Below are positions 32,991 to 41,465 of a DNA stretch of 64,000 nucleotides, one piece after another. The first letter of the stretch is position 1, and each line of letters begins with the position of its first letter. This DNA comes from Leishmania martiniquensis. Taxonomy: Eukaryota; Euglenozoa; Kinetoplastea; Trypanosomatida; Trypanosomatidae. Position numbers and translations under genes: made by a program. The DNA lies in contig NC_090152.1 in the NCBI RefSeq assembly GCF_017916325.1, forward strand, positions 70,001-134,000, read 5' to 3'. The notes beneath the pieces were generated by a model. It had not been told where the DNA came from. It saw only the letters and a list, made by a program, of their open reading frames with translations, and searched no databases.

Positions 32991-35042
32991 TCATCCCTCG
33001 AAATCTTCGCAGGATATGAGCCGCTTCACCGCCACGGTAAACTCGAATGACGAGCCCCAACGTGCCGGCTGGACAAACGCATCGCCGCCGCCGCTGCCGT
33101 CCTTGTTGTCGTCGTCTTCAGCCACGCTGGCGGCACAGGCGCGAGCGCGCTTAACGGAACGCCTGCTGGGGCGATGGCTAATAGCGACGCCAGCAGCGGT
33201 CCTCCTCCAACTCCTTCGCTCCGCCTCCGCCTCCGTCCACGTGTCAGGCCGCTCGTACCGAATCGACAGGACCTCAAATTCAATCTCCGCCCCCTCCGCC
33301 GCCCCCCACTCCGCCGACTCACCAACGGCGGTGGGGCAACCGAGGCTGAGGCTCTCGCGCGTCTCGGCGTCAACCCACACTGCGCTGCTCAATCGACTAA
33401 ACGCAAGGCACGAAGAAGAGCTGGGCCCCTGCTGCATTGTGAGCAGTGAAGGCGCATGGCTGTGCACAAGACGTACCCCAACCGCCCCAGAAGTGGAAGA
33501 TGCGGCGGATCCCGATGAAGCGCCAAGATGCGTTGTGGCCTCAGCAGGGCCACCGCACCGCACTGTGAAGGTGGTGAGACCACACTCCTCTACTAGACAA
33601 GCGAGGAGCTTGGATATGAAGAAGGGCAGCACCGCACAGCAGGACAGCGTCAGTGGTGCTGCGGATGAAGGTGTGGGGACGGTGGCCGGGTAAGATGGTG
33701 GCGGCGGGGGAACGAGACGCCACACGTAGCGGCGGGCGACGACAGCTTGACTCATCGCTCGCTGCGCCGCAGCAGCGGGTAAAGAAGCACTGCATGCGAC
33801 TGCGGCTGTAGGTGCCGGAGAGGCTGACCAATCGTGGTCCTGCTGGGCAAGCACGGGAGCTTCTTCAGCTATTCTACCGAATTGATGGCAGCTCGTGGCG
33901 CCGGGAAAGGGTATCGATGCGATCAGCGAGACGCTAAAGCCGGAAAGAACAGTCCCGGCCTGCCTCACACTATTCACTGCATCGCGGGTCCCTACTGAAG
34001 CGCTCTCGATGACGTCAGCAGCGTTGGCAGTGGCACTGGTGTGCATATCCATGTTCCCTCCCCCTTCGGCAGAGAATGGCGAGAGGAGAGGTAAGTGCAC
34101 GAGCGCATCCCACGCCGCCCACACTGGATCGACATCTCCGGGACACAGTCGGAGCGGCTCCGCCACGAGCGTTGCCCCGCCGATCCAATCCAGCGCCACA
34201 CCCGCAACGGCGCAAGCCGCTGTCAAATACGTCTGCGTTACGCGAGAGGAGCAAATGAGGCAGAGGAGCAGGCGAGTCTTCTCCACACACAGCACAGCGC
34301 TGAGGTCCTTCCATGATGGGTGACGAAGGAGGCGCAAATAAAAGGTGTGGTGCGTGACCGCGCTGTCATCGATCGGCGCAGTGACAGCGCCCGATGCGGC
34401 TTCGGCAACGGAAACACACGTCTGCCGCAGCGCACTGAGGCGTCGAAAAACGCCCTGCAGCGCTTCCACATATGCCCCATAAGTCAGCTGAGAGTGGAAA
34501 GGCGAGGCCGACGACGTACCGACTGAATTGGGTGACAGATGCGCCACTAAACTCGCCGAGAGCGTCGTGCAGGTGCTAAGGTGATAAACGGTTCCGAAGC
34601 GCTTGGCGACGTCATGCAGGCGACGCTGAATGTTGGCCATTTGGGTCATGGTCGTGGAAGGTTTGCGCAGCAGCGCCTTGGCATAGGCCCCTGCCTCAGC
34701 TAACGTCGACGACGTCGATGGCGTACCGTGCTCGATGGGTACATCTATGTGAACCTCACAGCGGCTGAGAATACCGTAGTACGGGACAGACGGAAACACG
34801 CGTTGAGCTGCTTTAGCTGCTGCAGGGTGCGTCTGCTGCGCGGCCGCCAGAAGTGCTGAGAGGTCTGTCGACTGCTTCGATGCGGTTCTCACCCCAGGTT
34901 CAGATGGCAGCGGTGCTCGAGCGCCAAAGCCACCGGGCGCGGGAGCTGGAGGAGGTTGCCGCACCACAGATAGGGTGGCGGTGTCGTCTGCGAGGCTACT
35001 GCCCTGCCGGAAGTCAACCCGGCTTCTCTGAAAAATGTTCAT
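32991..35042 (-). CDS. Conserved-looking protein of unknown function (683 aa)
   Basis: I do not recognise this protein. It starts MNIFQRSRVDFRQ, followed by a proline/alanine-rich stretch (about 25-60), then a mostly globular region with cysteine-rich hydrophobic patches in the middle, such as the segment around TRLLLCLICSS. Serine/alanine-rich linkers separate the blocks, and the C-terminus is more ordered (SFEFTVAVKRLISCEDFEG). No signal peptide or convincing membrane helix is visible. Codon positions are strongly GC-biased like those of its neighbours, and the frame is open for 2 kb, so it is very likely a real gene. The start ATG at 35042 is followed directly by non-low-complexity coding sequence, and the upstream strand is CT-rich. 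Confidence 0.8.
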   Translation of the reverse strand: MNIFQRSRVDFRQGSSLADDTATLSVVRQPPPAPAPGGFGARAPLPSEPGVRTASKQSTDLSALLAAAQQTHPAAAKAAQRVFPSVPYYGILSRCEVHIDVPIEHGTPSTSSTLAEAGAYAKALLRKPSTTMTQMANIQRRLHDVAKRFGTVYHLSTCTTLSASLVAHLSPNSVGTSSASPFHSQLTYGAYVEALQGVFRRLSALRQTCVSVAEAASGAVTAPIDDSAVTHHTFYLRLLRHPSWKDLSAVLCVEKTRLLLCLICSSRVTQTYLTAACAVAGVALDWIGGATLVAEPLRLCPGDVDPVWAAWDALVHLPLLSPFSAEGGGNMDMHTSATANAADVIESASVGTRDAVNSVRQAGTVLSGFSVSLIASIPFPGATSCHQFGRIAEEAPVLAQQDHDWSASPAPTAAVACSASLPAAAAQRAMSQAVVARRYVWRLVPPPPPSYPATVPTPSSAAPLTLSCCAVLPFFISKLLACLVEECGLTTFTVRCGGPAEATTHLGASSGSAASSTSGAVGVRLVHSHAPSLLTMQQGPSSSSCLAFSRLSSAVWVDAETRESLSLGCPTAVGESAEWGAAEGAEIEFEVLSIRYERPDTWTEAEAERRSWRRTAAGVAISHRPSRRSVKRARACAASVAEDDDNKDGSGGGDAFVQPARWGSSFEFTVAVKRLISCEDFEG

Positions 35043-35889
35043 TGGCTGTCGCTGCTCCCTCTTTCCCCTTCCCCTCCCCTCTCGTACACGTATGAGCGCG
35101 TCTTCGTTCTGGGTATATACTGCCCCTTGTATGCCGTAGAGCTTTATCGGCAGATATCTACCTGTGAATATCTATAGATATAGCTGTGTGCTGAGATATG
35201 GATGTGTGTGCGTGTGCCGGTGGTATGCGCCCATGCCAGGGCTCGAGCTGTAGCACGATGTCGTAGGCGTAAGTGGTGAAAAGAGGCGGCAGAGGAGATG
35301 AAGGGTTCCGTTGCACGGATAGGCCCATGTCGAATGAGGCGGTGTACGGGCGCAGGCACATCCGGAGGGGAAGGGAGCGCGGGCACGATTTGGTGAATGT
35401 GTTGGAGAGGAGAACTGCGTGGTCCTCTTCACCACATAGGCAGCCAAGCCATGGTTTTCACGAAGTAGCGAAAGGGAGACAGACGATCGACGTCACCTGC
35501 ACAGGTCTGCCTCGTCTCGGAGGCGCAGTTTGAGAGACACTCACGCGCCATGTGGCACGCACAGAAAGGGTGGAGGTGAAGAGGTGCGCAAGCGTAGCGC
35601 TGATACCAGACAGAGTCTAAAGAAGAGCACCCGGAAGGCGGGAAGGGGAGGGGTTCGCGCCTCCGTGTGTGTGTGTGTGTGTGTGTGTGCTTGCCATGAG
35701 CGCCTCTCTCACAGAAAGGCCGGCATGACTGCCCACAGGCACGGCGCAAGGAGAAAACGCACGCACGCAAAAAATGAAAAAGAGCGCGAGAGGGGACGGA
35801 GCGGAGGGCTGTCTCTGTAGGCCAATCTCCCCGCGGCCCTCCCTCGCCCCCGCTTCGTCAGCCCCTATACTTGGGCGTGCCCTGCAGAA
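35043..35889 (-). other. Spacer with (GT)n microsatellite
   Basis: This is an intergenic region without a gene. A GT repeat of about 13 units lies at 35664-35690. The left end is the 3' flank of the CEP120-like gene's neighbour order and the right end shows AT-rich sequence near 35110-35190. Confidence 0.6.
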
Positions 35890-37392
35890 TTACGTCGTGC
35901 TCGAGGCAGCGGTGAGTCGCTCCCGCAGTTCGAGGATGCGCGCGTCGATTCGCAGAATCACTGCGTCCGTCTCACGCAACGCGCCGCTGCTCCCCTCCAC
36001 CAGCGACAGCCGCTCCGTCTCCAGGCGATGAAGCTCGCGGCTGGTGCGCTTCACCAAGTCGAAAAGGGCTGGTGTGTTGTGCATCGGTTGGAGTGCCACA
36101 GCGGTCGCTGCTCCAACAGCCGGAGACGGGGTGAACAACGGCAAAGCCGCGGTCACGCTGCCCGACAGCTTCTCACGATCCGCGCAGCCCCCCTGGAGCG
36201 GCGGCCGCTGTGAAGCTGATGCCGGTATCAACGGCTGCACGGCATCCTCTGCGTGGCGGCGCAGCTTCTCTCGTCGACGTGCCAGTGCAGCCGCCAGTCT
36301 TCTGTTCTGCTCCTCTAACTCGCGGCAACGCTGCTGAGATGCAGCCATATCTGCTGCATGCTGCTGCGCCTGTCTATCTAGCTTCAACTGATGCTCAGCC
36401 TCCCACTGAACGCGCAGCTGCTCTATCTGGAGTGACGAATATGCAGCCCCACCTCCCGCATTGATGGAGTCACGGCCACCGCCGGCGGAACTAGAGGATG
36501 TCAACTGCTGCGTACGGTATCGGCTGAAGGCTTCATAGAGGGACAAGTACTCCTGCTGCGCTTGCCGCTGTCGCTCGTCGGCACGCCGCGCCTGCGCCTC
36601 CGCCGCCCTTACCCTTTCCTCCAGCAGTCGCGCGCGGTGAGCGATGGTCTCGTTGGCCAGCCGAACCTGCACCCGCACTTCATCCTCGACACGCTGCTGT
36701 GCGTCAAGCAGTTGCTGCCGCATGCGCCGCAAGTCCTTCTCCATGTCAGCCACACGCTGCTGCCTCTCTGCCAAGCGCGTCTCCTCTGCCTGCACTGCCT
36801 CCTCGCGAAGCGTCACTGCCGCTGCGCGCTGCCGCAGCTCCATCTGCGCCGCCCTCCCTCGTTGTTTCACGAGCCGCTTGAGGTCTGCGAATGCAATACT
36901 CTTCTGCTCTTCAAGAGCTCTTCGGAAGCGATCTGCCTGCACAGCCTTCCACAGCTCCAGGTCCCAAGCCGCTCGATACTCAGCCGTATCGCGAACGTTG
37001 TACTCTGCAGCTGCGACCGGCGCCGACGATTCTGCAGAGAGAGGAGGAGTGCCGTTCGATACAGCAAAACGGGCTGCGGTGGAGCCGAAGGACAACCGCA
37101 CGCCTGATGTCCCCGCAGAATTCCTTTGCTCGAGCGGCGTGTCTGAGGGCGAAGAGCTCCGCCCCGTTACTGTGACGGAAGGCTCTCGAGGTCGCGGGAG
37201 CGTATGCGTTGACTCGGTGCTCCCCTGAGGGCCACCTCTTTGGAGCACGGCTTGCTGCAAGGAATCCCGTCGCTGCATCTCAGCATAGCGGCTTTCATCG
37301 TCGCTGCCACGGCTGCTGTCACTGCTACCACCCGTCATCACTGAGAAGGCCTGGTGGCTGTCGTTGGAATCGCTTTGGAAGCCGCCGCTCAT
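35890..37392 (-). CDS. CEP120: CEP120-like coiled-coil protein (basal body/centriole)
   Basis: A 500-aa protein. Residues 1-130 are low-complexity, rich in Ser/Asp/Gly. At 137-156 it has AEYRAAWDLELWKAVQADRF, which I recognise as the start of the CEP120 C-terminal coiled coil (EYKAALELEMWKEMQED in the animal protein, from memory). A long charged coiled coil follows to about 390. The extreme C-terminus (about 454-500) has LHRLETERLSLVEG and then VILRIDARILELRERL, again in the order seen at the CEP120 end. Animal CEP120 is about twice as long and starts with C2 domains; none is present here. CEP120 acts in centriole elongation and basal body assembly, so a role at the flagellar basal body is inferred. 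The first ATG in frame is at 37392; the codon at 37410 is GTG. A plain coiled-coil protein with chance similarity is the alternative. Confidence 0.68.
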   Translation of the reverse strand: MSGGFQSDSNDSHQAFSVMTGGSSDSSRGSDDESRYAEMQRRDSLQQAVLQRGGPQGSTESTHTLPRPREPSVTVTGRSSSPSDTPLEQRNSAGTSGVRLSFGSTAARFAVSNGTPPLSAESSAPVAAAEYNVRDTAEYRAAWDLELWKAVQADRFRRALEEQKSIAFADLKRLVKQRGRAAQMELRQRAAAVTLREEAVQAEETRLAERQQRVADMEKDLRRMRQQLLDAQQRVEDEVRVQVRLANETIAHRARLLEERVRAAEAQARRADERQRQAQQEYLSLYEAFSRYRTQQLTSSSSAGGGRDSINAGGGAAYSSLQIEQLRVQWEAEHQLKLDRQAQQHAADMAASQQRCRELEEQNRRLAAALARRREKLRRHAEDAVQPLIPASASQRPPLQGGCADREKLSGSVTAALPLFTPSPAVGAATAVALQPMHNTPALFDLVKRTSRELHRLETERLSLVEGSSGALRETDAVILRIDARILELRERLTAASSTT

Positions 37393-38935
37393 CACCGGCT
37401 CCCTCTGCACGCACGCGCACCCTCACAAAGAGGTCCGAGACGCCCTTGCGTACGCCCCACCTCAGAGACGCTCTCGGACGAGTGCGAAAAAAAAAACTAC
37501 CTTTGGAGGAGGGGCGAGTGTCGGTAGAGACCGAAGGGAATCGCGGAGTCGGACGGGCAAGGAGAAAAGCCGGGGAGGAGAGGGGCAGAGCGAGCGCACA
37601 GAACCGCGGCAGAGAGAGAGGCTCCCACAGGCCAAGAGCAGTGTGCCACCACGGAGCGCTCGTTCAGCGGCGAATCGGTGGTACACGCCTATGGAAGAGA
37701 GGTTGCTGCGAGAGACGCTGCATATAAAGAGCAGCACTGCCGCGCTCGCGGGGAGAGGAGTGGGGGAACGAGGAAAGCCAAAAGAGGGACCTGTGAGAAC
37801 GATAAAGGGGCAGCTTCGTCTTCGCCCCCGCTGCCGTCAAGAGAGCAGTCGCTCGTCTCGGTGTTGACACGCGATTCGTTTAATCGCGTCGACCTCGGCT
37901 CAGAGGGAAGAGCTCGGAGCGGGAAATGCGAGCACGCACGCAGTTGAACCCACGTGTAGCTCGCAGAGTGGCGCGGTACGATACCCTCGGCCCGTCCTCT
38001 GAAGGGAGCAGTTCGATGCAACGTCGAGAGTGTATAAAAGTGTGTGCGGAATGCCTTCTTATCTATGAAATCCTCGCTCGAGGCGTGCCTCACGCGCCGT
38101 CGAGAACATTGGCGTAGACATATGGGGGAGTGGAGGGGATCGAAGGAGAGAGGTGGCGAAGAAGCAAAAGATGTCGAGCAGCATCGTGAAGGCGAGACTA
38201 CGGGGGGGAAGGAGGGGATGAGTGCTGCAAGAGTCCGGGAACTCTGCGTCTGGGGCTCGATGGCATGGCAAAGAAACGTGGGCAGCTGCCGTCTTCGAAA
38301 GGGGGCCACCGCAGTTCGAGCATCGCTCCACTAAAATGCGCGCGCGCGAGAAAGGGCGAGACGACTGCACAAAGACATGGTAAAAAAAATTACCAAGAAA
38401 AGAAGCCGCACTCACTGAGTTTCGCGGCTTCGTATGACTTCAGTACTCTCTCTCGCCCCACCCCTGCCACCCTAGGTTAGCTTGTGCTGTGCCGCAAGCG
38501 TGCACACACACACACACACACACAGCGTCAAGCTGTAATTCGCGCCTGCAGTTGTGCTGCTCTTCGTTCATGCCGCCCTCGATATGTTTAGGTGCCTCAC
38601 CCATTTATATTACACTTACAGTGATACACACAGAAAGCACAGAGCTGTATCCGGCGAACCTCAACAGCGAGAGAAGGCGGGCAGGAAGGGAGGGAAGGTG
38701 GGAGGAGAGGGGGCCGGGACCAGGGAAGTGGCGGGTGGAGCGGCAGGGGATGGAGAAGGGCATCTCGAGCATCTCAAGTGACGCGCCGCACACAAGCACA
38801 GAGAGCGTGCGAGGGCAGTCACTGTCGACAAGGGGCAGTTGGAAGGAAGCAAACGAGTTACAAGCGCGCAGGAGACCTCCGGCGCACACACCTGACAAGC
38901 CCAGGAAAAAAAAGCGCCGGTGTCAGCGGCCGTCT
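37393..38935 (-). other. Spacer with (CA)n microsatellite, no gene seen
   Basis: Non-coding DNA between the CEP120-like gene and EMC2. A CA repeat lies at 38502-38524. A T-run on the transcript strand (37486-37496) upstream of the CEP120-like start could be part of its splice-acceptor tract. Overlapping open frames on both strands are short and inconsistent. Confidence 0.55.
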
Positions 38936-39889
38936 TCACGTCTCCCGCTGTAAATAGGCGTCCAACGCTGATAGCATGGGAGTGCCAGCGTACATGCGGC
39001 GCAGAGTCTCGGCCGCGTACGTGTGCAGGTCCTGAGTCTGTGTCAGCTCCGCCTCATCATCTATCTTCTTGGCACCGGACTGATGCTGACGCAGCATCTC
39101 ACCCGTCACCTGCCACAAGCCGTAGGCTGCCCGTGCGTTGTTCTGCTGCGAGTTGAAGAGGAGCGACTGCGAGTACTCGATCACGCAGCGCGGCAGATTG
39201 CGCTTCATGTAGAACAGCTCCCCCAGGCGCACATGGGCAAAGTAAGACTCGCTGTCGAAAAGCAGGCACTCCTCTGCGTATGCTATGGCCTTGTCCACGT
39301 TGCCGAGGAGGTAGTGGAGGTTGCTCAGCTCGCGGTACGCAGGCAAAGCGTCGCCGCGGTGTACCTCGAAGTAAGTGTGCTGCTTGTCATCCTCGTCCGT
39401 GTACACAAGGTCCTCTTCGAGGACACGAATGGCCTCCTCATAGTGGCCGTTACTCTTGTGGATCGCACTCAGACGTTTCACGCAGAAGTCGTTCGTCGGT
39501 AGATCCTTCAGCAGCTGCTCGTACAGCTTCTTCGCCTCAGCTACTTTCCCTTGCGCCTCGAGGCACAGGCCGCGAAGGTGACTGACGCGAATCGATTTCT
39601 TACCGAAGCGGCTCTCCAGCAGGTTCAGATACATTGTGGCCTTTTCGATACGGCCGCATTCGAGGGAGGCAATCAGCACCTGCTCATAAGCGTCGTACAG
39701 CTCACTCGACGACAGCCCACTCGAGCCGCCAGCCAGCAGGTCCGTTGCTAAGAACAGCATCTTGTTCGCGTTCCGCGCCCCGCTGGCGCGATAGTTCTGC
39801 ACCAACGTGATTTTCTGCTCCCTCGACAGCTGCTTGAGGTCGACAGGCGTCAACGACTGCAGCGACAGATGCGACTCAGAATCGGCCAT
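38936..39889 (-). CDS. EMC2: ER membrane protein complex subunit 2 (EMC2), TPR protein
   Basis: A 317-aa soluble helical-repeat protein. TPR-like repeats fill about residues 55-285. Recognisable elements in the EMC2 order are AKKLYEQLLKDLPTNDFCVK, a following RLSAIHKSNGHYEEAIRVL repeat, a helix pair around ELSNLHYLLGNVDKAI, and the C-terminal block with NNARAAYGLW (NRNMRALFGLY in animals, from memory). EMC2 is the cytosolic scaffold subunit of the ER membrane insertase complex, which inserts tail-anchored and multipass proteins. Length is close to the ~300 residues of other eukaryotes. The ATG at 39889 (MADSES) is preferred to an upstream in-frame codon at 39934. A CT tract lies within 25 bp upstream on the transcript strand. 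Repeat R copy 3 lies 145 bp upstream of the start. Confidence 0.85.
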   Translation of the reverse strand: MADSESHLSLQSLTPVDLKQLSREQKITLVQNYRASGARNANKMLFLATDLLAGGSSGLSSSELYDAYEQVLIASLECGRIEKATMYLNLLESRFGKKSIRVSHLRGLCLEAQGKVAEAKKLYEQLLKDLPTNDFCVKRLSAIHKSNGHYEEAIRVLEEDLVYTDEDDKQHTYFEVHRGDALPAYRELSNLHYLLGNVDKAIAYAEECLLFDSESYFAHVRLGELFYMKRNLPRCVIEYSQSLLFNSQQNNARAAYGLWQVTGEMLRQHQSGAKKIDDEAELTQTQDLHTYAAETLRRMYAGTPMLSALDAYLQRET

Positions 39890-41465
39890 GACGTATGCGG
39901 GGAGAAGGGGAAGCCAGTGCCGCAAGTGATCCAATACGCCGGCAAGTGACCGCTATTCTGTATGCTAAATGAGACTTCCTTCATGGACAAGGGTGTGTGT
40001 CCCCTCACCGGCGTACAACAGAGGGGAAGGCGAAGGGGATGGGGTGGTGGAGAAGACGGGACAGGGTGCTGCGCGCCAAGGCCCCAGCCCACACGGCTTC
40101 TCTGCGGCGCGCAGCGTCCGGCCTCACAGGGTCCAGACGCAAAGGGGGTCGCGTGGGCGGCACCCATGCCGCAGGCACGGGCAGTGCACATCAGGGGCGC
40201 GGTGCTGCCACATAGTCGCTGCGGCACCCTCGCAGCACGCACGTGTAAGCTAAAGCTAGCCGTCGCGGGCAGCGTGCACACACTCGCGCCCACCGACCTC
40301 GTCGCGCCGTCCATGCATGGGCGCCTGCGTGCACGCACGCGCACGAGCAGAGCAAAGACGGAAACCATGTGCCTTCCGCGGGGACCGGTGCGGCAGAGAA
40401 AGAGGGGGGGCAGAGAGGGGCGGGGGCGGCGCTGCCCGCCGGCACCCCCTCTCCGGAGGGCCCATCCGCCACCGTAAATGCATGCATGCGTGCGTAGGCG
40501 CGCTAACGGCACGCAGAGAGAGGCACTCGAGGCACAGTCAAGGGGAGCGAGAGCGCGCGCGAGGAAGTGGAGAGCCGCGCGTCATGCGTGTGGATGGCGG
40601 CAGCAAGCCGCGTGGAAATTCGAAAAGAAAAAGACGGCCTTCGCAGCAGAGAGACGCAAACCGCAAAGGCAAAAGAGCGTCCCGGGGCGGGTGCACGGCG
40701 AGCAGAGAGAGAGGAGAGAGATTTGTATGGCGGGCAGCCGCTGGGGGTATCCGCGCGACGCAGCGCTCCACTCCTCCCACATATCAGCACCGTCCTGTGC
40801 GTCCAGAGGTGTACCCACCTCGTCTTCAAAGCGTACCTCTCCGGGCACCAAACATGCATGTGTCAGTGCCAGTAGCGGTAAGTGTCGTGAAAGAAGAGGG
40901 GGTCGCTTGGCGCCTCGGGTCTCACCATCTCTCTTCCTCCGGCTCTCTTTCTCCGAATGTGTCGGCGGGCCGGTGCTTGCATCTCCTCGCGTACTGCTGC
41001 GCCTTTGCACGCGTGCGTGTACTCCGTCACATGCGGCACAAAAAGAGGGCGTGCCGAAGAAGCGCCTGCGAAGAAAGGGAACATGGAAAGGGAGTGCGAG
41101 CGAACGGGCAACGGAGGACAGGAAGCGCTGGCCAAGGCCCCATGTCCCTCCTCACACCCTCACGGGTGCTCGAGAGGGAGGGGTGTACGTGCGTGCGTGT
41201 CGGCACATGCGTCTTCCAACTGGTGTGGAGCTGTGCGGTGTGTTTCCGAAAGGACAATACGTGAGCAGAGGGGTGGGGGAGCAGCAGGCAACATTCCGCA
41301 AAGGCTAAACCGGTGATTCAGCAAGCGAATTTGGCCTACACAACCACCCCTCCCGGCAAGCACACACGCACACACACGCACACACCATCACCGTCATCAG
41401 CAACCCGAGCGCCCCGCTGTCTTCGCACCCGCGCACAGGTATATGTCCCGCTAGCCCCACACCCC
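39890..41465 (-). other. Spacer containing repeat R copy 3
   Basis: This spacer includes the EMC2 5' flank, repeat R copy 3 and about 1 kb of unique sequence that is the 3' flank of the thioredoxin-like gene. No gene is seen in it. A GCATGCATGCGTGCGT run directly follows R. Confidence 0.6.
40034..40476 (-). repeat. Dispersed direct repeat R, copy 3 (isolated)
   Basis: 443-bp core nearly identical to the copies linked to cyclase genes, but here with no cyclase sequence on either side. Left similarity stops at 40034 and right similarity stops at 40476, so the core itself appears to be the mobile or converted unit. Confidence 0.95.
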
